Below, one piece after another: positions 24,446-32,892 of a stretch of DNA of 64,000 bases; position 1 is the first letter of the stretch; each line of letters opens with the position of its first letter. The DNA lies in assembly GCA_024701455.1 (NCBI GenBank), contig JABXYP010000001.1:2980001-3044000 (forward strand). Direction: 5' to 3'. This DNA is from Bacillus sp. A301a_S52. GTDB lineage: Bacteria; Bacillota; Bacilli; Bacillales; Salisediminibacteriaceae. A model generated the notes under the pieces. It saw only the letters and a list, made by a program, of their open reading frames with translations. It was not told the DNA's origin and made no database searches. The position numbers and the translations under genes are program-made.

Positions 24446-25231
24446 CTAGTTGTCTCTATTTTTTATTCCGATAGGCACCATGTATAAACCACCCTCATTA
24501 TTTTTTTTAATTAGAACATCTACACCATAAATATCCTTAATCATTTTCTCACTTATAACCTCTTCCGGCGCACCCTCTTTTAAAAGTTCCCCTTGCTTCA
24601 TAATAAGCAAATGACTGCTATAGCGAAATGCTTGATTTAAATCATGCAAGACCATAACGATCGTCGTTTTATACGTGAGATTAAGCTGTTCAATAAGATC
24701 AAGTATTTCAAATTGATGGTACATATCCAAATAGGTTGTGGGCTCATCTAAAAAAAGAACAGGCGTTTTCTGCGCAAGCGACATGGCAATCCAAACTCTT
24801 TGTCGTTCTCCCCCCGATAAGTGATGGATTTTAGCTTGCCGTTTCTCAGACAAGTGTGTGCAGGAAAGCGCCCAATCAATTGCATCACGGTCTTCTTCTA
24901 ACGTGTTTTTAAATAATTGTCTATATGGAATACGACCGTAACTGACTAGTTTTTCAACCGTGATATCTACTGGTGCACTGTTTTGCTGATGGACAACAGC
25001 TAGACGTTTCGCAAAAGCTTTCGGCGAGTAGTCCATGACTTTTTTTCCATCAACAATGACATCACCGCTATCTGGCACTAAATTTTTAGACATCATTTGT
25101 AATAAAGTTGATTTTCCAGAGCCATTAGGTCCAATAATTGTCGTAATTTCTCCTGAAGGAATAGAGGCTGTTACATTGTTTAAATGCTGAATTTTATTTC
25201 CATAGGAGAATTTAATATTACAGACTTCCAT
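24446..25231 (-). CDS. Heme ABC transporter ATPase (second system)
   Basis: 261-residue HmuV/FepC-class ATPase. Walker [10 protein letters not shown], signature LSGGERQ, Walker [13 protein letters not shown] and switch HDLNQAFRYS are all intact. I chose ATG 25231 because GGAG lies 11 bases upstream; the in-frame GTG at 25243 would leave no spacing. It overlaps the permease 3' end by 14 bases. It is about 50% similar by eye to the plus-strand ATPase, so the island encodes two complete importers rather than one shared motor. Confidence 0.9.
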   Translation of the reverse strand: MEVCNIKFSYGNKIQHLNNVTASIPSGEITTIIGPNGSGKSTLLQMMSKNLVPDSGDVIVDGKKVMDYSPKAFAKRLAVVHQQNSAPVDITVEKLVSYGRIPYRQLFKNTLEEDRDAIDWALSCTHLSEKRQAKIHHLSGGERQRVWIAMSLAQKTPVLFLDEPTTYLDMYHQFEILDLIEQLNLTYKTTIVMVLHDLNQAFRYSSHLLIMKQGELLKEGAPEEVISEKMIKDIYGVDVLIKKNNEGGLYMVPIGIKNRDN

Positions 25232-26204
25232 GTTTTTTTTCACTCCTTCTCAACATAAATATGAGAAATGGCCCGCCTATGATCGACATAATGATTGATG
25301 CTGGAATCTCATTTGGCGCAATAATAATGCGACCTAACGTATCAGCCAACACAAGCAAAAAGGCTCCAGCTAATGCTGAAAACGGTAGAAGACATTTATG
25401 ATCAGATCCAACTAATTGTCTCGCAATATGAGGGATAAGAAGTCCGATAAAGGCAATTAACCCAGCAACTGCGGTGGAAACCGCTGCGAGAAGAACGGCA
25501 ATAGCCGAAACAAGTAAACGAGATCGCGCTACTGATACACCTAAATTTTTTACTGTTTTATCTTGCAAAACGAGGAGATTACAGGAAGAATACAAAAAGA
25601 ATGAAATTAGTAATCCGATAGAACCAAATACAACAATAATCTCAACGTCTGTCCATGTTTTCATTGCCAAGGTAGATGTTGTCGTTGGGCTAATGCTTGT
25701 CACTGTATAACTACCACGATAATTGAATGTATCACTTAATCCACTAAATACAGCATTGAGAGCAACACCTACCAAAATCATTTTTACCGGACTAAACCCG
25801 GAACGCCAAGAAAAACTGTATACAAGAAAACATGCAAGTGCTCCACCAATAAAAGCAAAAAGGGGAGACCAAAAATACAGAGCAGGAAAGATACTGACTA
25901 ATAATATTGAAGTAAATCCCGCTCCTGAGGATATCCCAATAATCCCTGCTTCTGCTAAAGGGTTTCGTAATACAGCTTGTAAAAGAACACCTGAAACTGC
26001 TAATGCTGCCCCAGCAAAAGCCGCAATGATAATGCGCGGTATTCTGAGGTCTTTTATCACTTGGACCTCTTCATCTGTACCGCTTATCAAACCACGTACA
26101 AGGTCACCCATACTCACTTGAATACTGCCAGTCATTACCGAATAACATACAACACTAAACAAGAGAACACAGACAACTACAAAACTTAATAATCTCTTTG
26201 TCAT
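25218..26204 (-). CDS. isdF: Heme ABC permease, IsdF-like
   Basis: FecCD-family permease of 328 residues with about nine membrane helices. LRIPRIIIAAFAGAALAVSG, LLQAVLRNPLAEAGIIGISSG and GLLIPHIARQLVG are family signatures, and the C-terminus is basic (RRSEKKHGSL). It pairs with the IsdE-like lipoprotein 30 bases upstream and the ATPase it overlaps. The symbol rests on position in an Isd-type cluster, not on a unique motif. Confidence 0.85.
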   Translation of the reverse strand: MTKRLLSFVVVCVLLFSVVCYSVMTGSIQVSMGDLVRGLISGTDEEVQVIKDLRIPRIIIAAFAGAALAVSGVLLQAVLRNPLAEAGIIGISSGAGFTSILLVSIFPALYFWSPLFAFIGGALACFLVYSFSWRSGFSPVKMILVGVALNAVFSGLSDTFNYRGSYTVTSISPTTTSTLAMKTWTDVEIIVVFGSIGLLISFFLYSSCNLLVLQDKTVKNLGVSVARSRLLVSAIAVLLAAVSTAVAGLIAFIGLLIPHIARQLVGSDHKCLLPFSALAGAFLLVLADTLGRIIIAPNEIPASIIMSIIGGPFLIFMLRRSEKKHGSL

Positions 26205-26234
26205 GGCGAAACCTTCCTAATTAATAATAATGTT

Positions 26235-27128
26235 TTAAGGATAAAGCATTTCTACTAACTCATTCATCGCTTCCTCCACAGCTAAATTACCTGTTGTAGG
26301 AAACAATAATTCATCTAAATCGTACACACGATCATTTTGAACAGCGTTAAAGTGCTTCCAAATATCATTTGTTTGAAATTCTTCATTAAACATGTCTACG
26401 ACTTCTTCAGGCATCCCATGGGCAGCTCTTAAAATCACATCGGGATTAGCTTGTTGTAAGTATTCAGTGTTAGAAGCCAAATACTCAACCTCTTCTCCTG
26501 ACACGATATTCTCACCACCAGCCCGTTTGACTAAGTCCCCAATATAAGAGTGTTCTGTCGCCACTAAATAGCTTCCTGGAACACCTAATAATATGAGAAC
26601 TGAAGGCGATTCCTCATCCTCTATCTCTGTTTCAATTAAAGTAAGTCTTTCTTCAATTGAAGAAACAAGAGCATCTGCTTGCTCCTCGCGATTAAATTTC
26701 TCTCCTAACATCTCAATTTCCTCAAGCATGTTACTTAAGCTTTGTAAATTTAAATAGGTCGCATTAAGATCAACAGCATCAAATGTTTCTTCAAGATCTG
26801 TCTGTAAGGTGGTAACTGAAATCACATCTGTAGGTTGTAATGACTTGATTAATTCCATATCAGGATTCATCGGGTTACCAACCTCTTGAAGTCCTACATA
26901 GCGTTCCGGGAGATCCTTATAGCTAGTTGGAATACCAACAAGTTCTATTTCCAGTGCATCAAATATTTCAGTAGCAGCTACCGTTGTGACCACAATGCGA
27001 ATATCTTCTTCCTGAGAACCATTTTTTTTCAGTTTCTCATTTTCCATAACAGCTTGCTCATTACTTGAGCACCCAATTAAAAGGAGAAATAAACCACATG
27101 AAAAAAAACGCCATATACCTTTAACCAT
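26235..27128 (-). CDS. isdE: IsdE-like heme-binding lipoprotein
   Basis: Lipoprotein (297 aa) that takes heme from wall-bound NEAT domains and hands it to the permease. Signal peptide MVKGIWRFFSCGLFLLLIGC, Cys20 lipidated. The IsdE heme ligands are conserved: Met87 in VGNPMNPDMELI and His237 in RAAHGMPEEV. The start is ATG 27128 behind GAGGAGAG; the frame is open upstream into a dispersed repeat, but that extension has no ribosome site and would bury the signal peptide. The repeat and a hairpin lie between this gene and the NEAT genes, so it may need its own promoter, and I see no Fur box directly before it. Confidence 0.9.
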   Translation of the reverse strand: MVKGIWRFFSCGLFLLLIGCSSNEQAVMENEKLKKNGSQEEDIRIVVTTVAATEIFDALEIELVGIPTSYKDLPERYVGLQEVGNPMNPDMELIKSLQPTDVISVTTLQTDLEETFDAVDLNATYLNLQSLSNMLEEIEMLGEKFNREEQADALVSSIEERLTLIETEIEDEESPSVLILLGVPGSYLVATEHSYIGDLVKRAGGENIVSGEEVEYLASNTEYLQQANPDVILRAAHGMPEEVVDMFNEEFQTNDIWKHFNAVQNDRVYDLDELLFPTTGNLAVEEAMNELVEMLYP

Positions 27129-27172
27129 ATTACTTCTCTCCTCTCTTCTTGAGCCAATCAGTCTCAGGCCTG

Positions 27173-27305
27173 ATAAATGAATCTTCAATCAGTGCGTTTT
27201 CGTTCTTCTCCAACTGAGTGGTTGTTGCGTGAACCAGGACATGAGCGTCCGTTATCTCTCTCTTCTATTTTGACGCAGGTGTTTTACGGACGGTTATCTG
27301 TGAAA
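27173..27305. repeat. Structured dispersed repeat inside the Isd-type cluster
   Basis: ATAAA, then TGAATCTTCAATCAGTGCG...TTCTCCAACTGAGTGG (first hairpin, partly decayed), GTCCGTTATCTCTC...GGTGTTTTACGGAC, TTATCTGTGA. It sits between the NEAT genes and isdE. Confidence 0.75.
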
Positions 27306-27312
27306 AATAGAA

Positions 27313-27353
27313 AGGAAGCCTTGATACGCTTATGATGCATATCAAGACTTGTT
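27313..27353 (-). terminator. Terminator after the five-NEAT gene
   Basis: On the minus strand AAG-CTTGATA pairs with TATCAAG-CTT around a 16-base loop, followed by CCTTTCTATTTTT. It lies about 130 bases after the NEAT gene and may separate its expression from isdE; the bases 27354-27480 hold no other gene. Confidence 0.55.
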
Positions 27354-27480
27354 TAATAAGAGATGAGTTATCTCTCGTTAGAAAATCTCACTTATAATCA
27401 GATTCTGTCTCATCCGCTGCGATGTTTGCTTTTATCATGTGAAGAGGCACAACACGGAGACCCCCATGACCTTATATTCA

Positions 27481-30400
27481 TTACAGCGTTCCGAGACGAT
27501 ATTTACGAATTAACCAAAAACCAGATCCTGCTATCAACGCGATGAGTAATCCGATTAAGGCTGGATCAGACGTTTTTGAATTAGGCTCCTGACCGTCCGA
27601 GGCAGTTCCGTTATCGTTAGGGTTTCGATTAAATGTCAAACCATCCTCTGTGTTGCCACTAGGATTGAATGAAAGACGTTCAGTTGACGTTTCGCCATTT
27701 CCTAGTCCGCCTGTACCTAGAGGGGTAATGCTGTCTACATCAAATGAAAATTGAACGACATACTTACCATCATATAAAATCGGTTCTTCAAAATAAACTT
27801 CTGTATAAGCATCTAGTAACTCATTTAAGTCAGAAACTAGGAATCTAACATCACGTGTATTAGATGCTTCATCAACACCTACAACTTGTGCATCAGTGAA
27901 AGTCCCGTTTTGACTTGTTTGGAATACTTTAATCCAATCACTGTGTGTTAAGGTAACCGTGACATAGGTGTCTCCGTCTTCAACTGATAATCTTGCAGGT
28001 TTAAGCGTGTAATCATCCATGACTGACACGTCATTTGTATTATTTTTTAATACAGTGAAATCAATTGTATACTCACCGTCTGATAGTCCTTCTTCTATAT
28101 TCACACCCTGATTTGGACCATTAGGAGTGGAAGGAGTCACTGGTGTAGGAATGACTGGTGTTGGATTAGTCGGTGTGACCACATTCCCGTCACTGTCAGT
28201 GATACTTGATAAGTCAAAAGCGATTTGCACTTCATAATCATTATCATAGTTAATATCTGGTATAACTATGTGGGTGTATGCCGATGTCGCTTGTGATAAA
28301 TCATCAACATCAAACCTGACTGTCCGTTTATCATTGTTTGTATCTATGTCTATAACTTCCGCATCTACATAAGTCCCGTTTTCATTCACTTGAAAAGTTT
28401 CAATCCAGTTACTGTGGTTGAGAGTCAGTTCAATTGCTTGCTCACCATTTTCTACAATAAGCGAAGCAGGTTTATCTGTATATTGATCCATAACTGATAC
28501 GTCATTTGTATTATTTTTTAATACAGTAAAATCAATCGTATATGTGCCGTCATCTAACCCATTTGAAGGTGGTGTATTCTCTCCATCTTCTTCATTGGAT
28601 AATTCAAACACACCGTACGTACTGAAATGGGAGACATTTGCCGTAACAGTAGAACCGGATGAATCAACTGATAATGGCTCAATCACTTCTTCTTTTTCAC
28701 CTTCATCATTCACATAGACAACATATAAGTCGTTCCATTTCGCCACCTTATTAGTGTCTACTGCAAATGTTAAGGTGACGCCATCAGCGAATTCTGTCAT
28801 TTCTCGATCGCCAGCTCTAACTGAAAAGTCATATAAATTACTAACGGCTTCCTCATTTAAGTTGCTATCTACTATTTTCTCAAATCCGAAGATAACTTGT
28901 TCTTCATTATTAAATTCCGATAATACGTTATCAATAGAGAAAATAGCGGTTACATCGTTTCCGATTGAAAAAGAGATATAACTATTAGAATCTAGTGATG
29001 CTAAAATATCCAAGCTCAGTTCAAATGATGAGACGTCACTGTGGACAATGTGATAGGTGTTGTTACCTTCGTCATAGGTAAAATTCCGCCTATCGCGAAT
29101 AGCAAGTGAAAGCTTTCCATTCTCTCCAGTTACAATCTCTGGCGGAATAATCTCAGGTGTTGTAGGTTCCTCTGGTGTCTCGTCTATAGATGTCAAACTA
29201 TCTTTATCAAAAGATAGTTGAACCGTATAATAATTATCATAATTTAACATTGGAATGACGACATGTGTATAGGCATCTAAAGACGCCTCTAAGTCAGTTA
29301 CAGGAAATTTCACTACTCTTGTATTAGCGGCTGCATCTTCTGATACGACGTCAGCATCGATAAACTCCCCATCTTGTTTTGTCTGAAACAACGTTATCCA
29401 ATCGCTGCTTGTTAACGTTAATTCAACATATATTCCAGAGTTAGTTACACTAACAACGGCGGGTTTCTCTGTGTAACCATCCATCACAGAAATATCAGTT
29501 GTTCCATCTTTTAGAACATTAAAATCTACTGTATAGTCGCCTACTTCTAAGTCATGATCATTACTTGACTCTTCTTCCTCAGGTTGATCGTCATCCACAA
29601 CCGTTAATGAGTCTAAGTTAAAATCTAACCGGAATTTTTGTGTATTGCTGTAGTTAGCTGCTGGGACATACATATCTACCTCTGCATTTACCATTGTGTC
29701 CAAGTCTACATTTTCAAACTGGACGACACGTGAAAGAGTCGCTTCATCTTCACTAATAACAGCCCCGCTAACTAATTCGTCCTCAATATCAAATCGTAAA
29801 TCAGTTATTAATTGACCAGGTTGTTCTATTACCGTTAATAGCAATGATGATTGACCATCTTCAACTATAAGTTTGGCGGGATTACCAAGATAGTTAGCCA
29901 TCGCTGATGAACGTTCTTCCGTAGCATGAAGAGCTTCAAATTCCATCGTGTATGTGCCATTAGCCAAAGCCGTATCTTGATCTTGCTCTTCTTCTGGTAC
30001 TTCCACAGATGGTTCTTCAACTTCTTTATCTTCTTCTGGAGCCGGGACTTCTTCACCATGATCTGGCTCTTCTTCTATCGAGTCATTATCTTCTGGAACG
30101 GTTCCATCGTTCTCCTCAGACTCCTCATCTGGAGATGTAGGTATTTCAGCTTCTGGCTCCTCCTTTGGGGTTTCAACATTCACTTCTGTTAAACTATCAG
30201 TATGAAATTGAAACTGCACGTTATACCAATTATCATAATTAATCATTGGTATAACGACATGCGTATAAGCATCTAGTTTTTCTGACAGATCCTCTACTGG
30301 AAAACGCACGACACGTGTATCAGCGTCAACATCTTCAGAAATGACTTCTGCATCTACAAAGTCGTCATTAACTTTTGTTTGAAATACTTTGATCCAATCA

Positions 30401-30657
30401 CTATTCGTTAGCGTTACTTCAGCAGATATTCCATCGTCTGTCACAATAATTTTAGCTGGCTTTTCTGTATAGCCATCCATCACAGATCCATCTTCTGTTC
30501 CATCTTTTAATACAGTGAAATCAATACTATATTCACCGTTTAGCAATGAAGAGTCAGTTGTCGCTCCAGCTACTGATGGCAGTAGGGAAGCAAAAAGTAT
30601 CATCCATATTGATAGAATACTTACTAATTTTCGCCATGTTTTATTCAAAGCATTCAA
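27481..30657 (-). CDS. Wall-anchored protein with five NEAT domains, heme acquisition
   Basis: 1058-residue surface protein. Signal peptide 1-32; NEAT1 about 38-157; an acidic Pro/Glu linker about 160-230; NEAT2 231-350; NEAT3 370-490; a beta-rich non-NEAT domain about 505-700; NEAT4 710-830; NEAT5 870-990; and a sortase B signal NSKTSD at 1026-1031 with a hydrophobic stretch and basic tail. NEAT1, 3, 4 and 5 keep the heme-ligating Y-x-x-x-Y (YDNWY, YDNYY, YDNDY, YDGKY) and the S-x-M-x-x-Y lip helix. In NEAT2 the second Tyr is Gln (YSNTQ), so it may bind a hemoprotein instead of heme. The ATG lies eight bases after the one-NEAT gene, so they share the Fur-controlled transcript. Confidence 0.9.
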   Translation of the reverse strand: MNALNKTWRKLVSILSIWMILFASLLPSVAGATTDSSLLNGEYSIDFTVLKDGTEDGSVMDGYTEKPAKIIVTDDGISAEVTLTNSDWIKVFQTKVNDDFVDAEVISEDVDADTRVVRFPVEDLSEKLDAYTHVVIPMINYDNWYNVQFQFHTDSLTEVNVETPKEEPEAEIPTSPDEESEENDGTVPEDNDSIEEEPDHGEEVPAPEEDKEVEEPSVEVPEEEQDQDTALANGTYTMEFEALHATEERSSAMANYLGNPAKLIVEDGQSSLLLTVIEQPGQLITDLRFDIEDELVSGAVISEDEATLSRVVQFENVDLDTMVNAEVDMYVPAANYSNTQKFRLDFNLDSLTVVDDDQPEEEESSNDHDLEVGDYTVDFNVLKDGTTDISVMDGYTEKPAVVSVTNSGIYVELTLTSSDWITLFQTKQDGEFIDADVVSEDAAANTRVVKFPVTDLEASLDAYTHVVIPMLNYDNYYTVQLSFDKDSLTSIDETPEEPTTPEIIPPEIVTGENGKLSLAIRDRRNFTYDEGNNTYHIVHSDVSSFELSLDILASLDSNSYISFSIGNDVTAIFSIDNVLSEFNNEEQVIFGFEKIVDSNLNEEAVSNLYDFSVRAGDREMTEFADGVTLTFAVDTNKVAKWNDLYVVYVNDEGEKEEVIEPLSVDSSGSTVTANVSHFSTYGVFELSNEEDGENTPPSNGLDDGTYTIDFTVLKNNTNDVSVMDQYTDKPASLIVENGEQAIELTLNHSNWIETFQVNENGTYVDAEVIDIDTNNDKRTVRFDVDDLSQATSAYTHIVIPDINYDNDYEVQIAFDLSSITDSDGNVVTPTNPTPVIPTPVTPSTPNGPNQGVNIEEGLSDGEYTIDFTVLKNNTNDVSVMDDYTLKPARLSVEDGDTYVTVTLTHSDWIKVFQTSQNGTFTDAQVVGVDEASNTRDVRFLVSDLNELLDAYTEVYFEEPILYDGKYVVQFSFDVDSITPLGTGGLGNGETSTERLSFNPSGNTEDGLTFNRNPNDNGTASDGQEPNSKTSDPALIGLLIALIAGSGFWLIRKYRLGTL

Positions 30658-30665
30658 CCCCTCTT

Positions 30666-31349
30666 TTAATTTGTACTTGAACTCGCTTTATTAAAGCGTG
30701 TAAAGGCTAGTACCGTTAGTGCAGCCAACATTAATGCTCCCCACAGGATGACATGATTATCACTAGTTTCAGGGTTTTCCGTAGAGCCACTCTCTGTATT
30801 GTTAGATATTTCACCATTAGTTGATGTGGTATTATCCGTTGTCACTTCAGTTTCATTGCTAGCTGATTCTGCTAAACTTACAGTTTGTAAACTATCTAAA
30901 TCAAAAGAAAGTCTTATTGTATAATCATGGTCATAATCAATGTCCTCTACAGTCACATGGATCTTTGATTCAAGAGGTGTTGACAAGCTAGAAATCGGAA
31001 ATTCTACCACTCTTTTATCCGCTGCTTCATCTGCGCTAATAACTGTAACATCTTGGAAACCACCATTGTTAGGGACTTTAAACTCAGTCACCCATGAACT
31101 ATGGTTAATAGTCATTTGTGCTCTCATCTGACCATTAGCGACAGTAATTGTAGCTGGCTTCTCCCAGTAGTCGTTAGCCATTGAAGCGGAATCATTTTCT
31201 GCGTGTAACACTGTGTATTGAATGGTATATGTACCGTCAGCAAGCTGTTCATCAGCCATCGTTTTATTGGGAAATAACGACCAAGACAGGATACTCGTTA
31301 TCATAACTAACACCGTAAAATAAAACATAACTGTTTTTTTATTTTTCAA
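30666..31349 (-). CDS. isdC: IsdC-like one-NEAT wall protein
   Basis: 227 residues: signal peptide (about 1-32), one NEAT domain (about 35-150), a Ser/Thr/Asn-rich linker and a sortase B-type signal NPETSD (192-197) followed by a membrane stretch and FNKASSSTN tail. Heme pocket: SASMANDYWEKP for the lip and Y-D-H-D-Y for the Tyr ligand pair. IsdC proteins sit buried in the wall and relay heme from outer NEAT proteins to IsdE. The gene is first in the minus-strand cluster, behind a promoter covered by Fur boxes. The symbol is by analogy of architecture and location. Confidence 0.85.
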   Translation of the reverse strand: MKNKKTVMFYFTVLVMITSILSWSLFPNKTMADEQLADGTYTIQYTVLHAENDSASMANDYWEKPATITVANGQMRAQMTINHSSWVTEFKVPNNGGFQDVTVISADEAADKRVVEFPISSLSTPLESKIHVTVEDIDYDHDYTIRLSFDLDSLQTVSLAESASNETEVTTDNTTSTNGEISNNTESGSTENPETSDNHVILWGALMLAALTVLAFTRFNKASSSTN

Positions 31350-31400
31350 AATTACTCTCCTCCATCCTTACAATAGTGATAGCAACAACGATATCGATAT

Positions 31401-31419
31401 TGATAATCATTCTCATTAT
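31401..31419. promoter_or_regulatory. Fur box 1 upstream of the isdC-like gene
   Basis: TGATAATCATTCTCATTAT matches the Bacillus Fur 7-1-7 consensus in most positions. It is 52 bases before the ATG, in the leader of the promoter at 31633-31661 or over a nearer unseen promoter. Confidence 0.75.
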
Positions 31420-31524
31420 TGATTAAAAAATAAAGACCTCATGCTTTTTTCTACTAAACGATTCAACATTTGAACAATGAATTGATAATTTCTTCCTATC
31501 TCATATGCTTCACAATCATCTTAT

Positions 31525-31543
31525 TGATTATCATTCTCAATTG
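31525..31543. promoter_or_regulatory. Fur box 2 upstream of the isdC-like gene
   Basis: TGATTATCATTCTCAATTG, a good Fur match. On the minus strand it contains TTGAGA, a possible -35 element. Confidence 0.7.
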
Positions 31544-31632
31544 AAATGAAAAATAAAATCCTATCTGTTTGAATAGGTAATCCCCCCTAAATCCCAATGT
31601 TAGAAAGAATAATAGATTGTTTCCACGAATTT

Positions 31633-31664
31633 ATATTATCCCAAGTGATAATCATTGTCAATTA
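31633..31664 (-). promoter_or_regulatory. Promoter and Fur box 3 of the isdC-like/NEAT transcript
   Basis: On the minus strand TTGACA (31661-31656), 17 bases, TAATAT (31638-31633). The Fur box TGATAATCATTGTCAATTA (31646-31664) covers the -35 and spacer. The leader to the ATG would be about 280 nt and contains two further Fur boxes. Confidence 0.8.
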
Positions 31665-31783
31665 GAAATGTGATTTTCGTCACACCTTTTTTATAATAAA
31701 CAAGCTATATAACATAGAAATAATTGTAAATATAACTATCTGTACTTATTTAAGGATAGAAGTTGATTACACCTACTTTCGAC

Positions 31784-31942
31784 ATAAAGCTAAGCTTCAA
31801 TCAGTGGGAGTTTTCCTTCATCTCCCACTGATTGTTAGTTTAACTTATCGGACCTTTAGGGGCAGTTTATCCCCCACCTTAACTTTTCGTTCTTCTTGAG
31901 TTTTCAGGTGGGGGTTTTACTGCACCTTAAGAGTGGGATAAA
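31784..31942. repeat. Structured dispersed repeat, full copy with perfect ATAAA flanks
   Basis: The first hairpin is strong (AAGCTTCAATCAGTGGGAG with CTCCCACTGATTG). In the second, CAGTTTATCCCCCACCTT pairs with AGGTGGGGGTTTTACTG: different bases from other copies (CCGT/ACGG there, CAGT/ACTG here), but pairing is kept. It abuts an IS4 transposase remnant. Confidence 0.82.
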
Positions 31943-31957
31943 ACGAACCAAGTCAAT

Positions 31958-32200
31958 TGGTGATTAACTGAATCAATCACTTTTAACAGTCTGAAGTAGT
32001 ATTCAGCTCGGTTTTGAGTCGTGCCGATAACAATTATTTGATCGTCCAACACAGCTGATTCTTCCGATAATTTAAAATCGTAAACAGCGTTTTTCCGTAG
32101 TCTAGAAAGACAAAAGAGCTATCGTCCGTCATGCGATAAAAACGCTTATAAGCCAAATAACCGCGATCAAACACATATACGCGTTCTTTTAAATCTAAGT
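31958..32200 (-). pseudogene. IS4-family transposase remnant
   Basis: Minus-strand translation gives LKERVYVFDRGYLAYKRFYR, MTDD, then in a second frame SRLRKNAVYDF, KLSEESAVLDDQIIVIGTTQ and NRAEYYFRLLK. This is the catalytic-core region of IS4-type transposases (DRGY is part of the second Asp motif) with at least one frameshift and no N- or C-terminal parts. The dispersed repeat at 31784-31942 touches its downstream end. Confidence 0.7.
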
Positions 32201-32339
32201 GACAAGAGGATAAAAAAATCTTTGATAAAAAGATGCTGATTCCCGCCTCTGGGATCGTGAAGATTCGCTCTTATCGTGGCTCAGGTTAAGAAGCCGATCT
32301 GAGAAATACGGAAAAAATGCTTTTAAATGGTCATTAGAA

Positions 32340-32530
32340 ATGAAAATAGCTCAAATAGACGGAGAGTTTCCGCCTATTGACTTCGATAATCTGAAAATGT
32401 CTCGTTTTGCTTTGCATAGTCGGAAAATTTCCCCCTATATCCCCAAAAATGAGCTCTCTTCTGCATCTAACAGAAATATATCCGCTTATTTTACTCTCAC
32501 TAATGACTCGATTATTGACAAGACTTCTTA
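32340..32530. repeat. Non-coding region with three similar palindromic units
   Basis: GACGGAGAGTTTCCGCCTAT (about 32358), GTCGGAAAATTTCCCCCTAT (about 32418) and ACAGAAATATATCCGCTTAT (about 32478) are spaced about 60 bases apart; each is a loose palindrome with TTCC. The 63-codon plus-strand frame over it has no ribosome site and I do not call it a gene. Similar aaGCGGAaaTTTCCGcc repeats occur between genes in other bacilli. Confidence 0.4.
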
Positions 32531-32798
32531 ATCTAAAGATATAGAGGTGAACAGTTTTATTAAAAAAAGTGAGTAAACGAGGTTTTTATTAATGATTATT
32601 ATTTCACGTGTCCTTCTCGTCACTAATTAACGTTATCTAGTTATAATGTTCATTAAAGTTATGTTACGCAGAGAAAAAGTCCTTTAATTCAGGTAATCCC
32701 CCCCACCATTAATCGGGTATTATCTTTATTGGCTTTAAACAACTTGAACTATTAAACTGAAAATCAATGACATTTTTATGCAATGCTAGTGCACCTAT

Positions 32799-32850
32799 AT
32801 AGATTCTCTATTTTGAGGCGGGAATTTTTCAAACGATTATCTGTAATTTA
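32799..32850. repeat. Structured dispersed repeat, right-half fragment
   Basis: CTCTATTTTGAGGCGGGAATTTTTCAAACGATTATCTGTAA matches the right arm and end of the other copies, with decay (TCAAACG for TACGGACG). The left half is gone. The remaining bases 32531-32798 hold nothing I can support. Confidence 0.55.
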
Positions 32851-32892
32851 AAAAACGGTGAATCACTGTTCACCGCTAATTCGTGTTACTCT

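Noticed and set aside
31784..31942. Repeats read as guide RNAs of a TnpB/IscB system
   Set aside because: Length and hairpins would fit such an RNA, but no tnpB or iscB gene is near any copy and I cannot run a covariance search; kept only as an alternative in the finding.
32340..32531. 63-codon plus-strand frame after the IS4 relic
   Set aside because: It runs across palindromic repeats and has no ribosome site.
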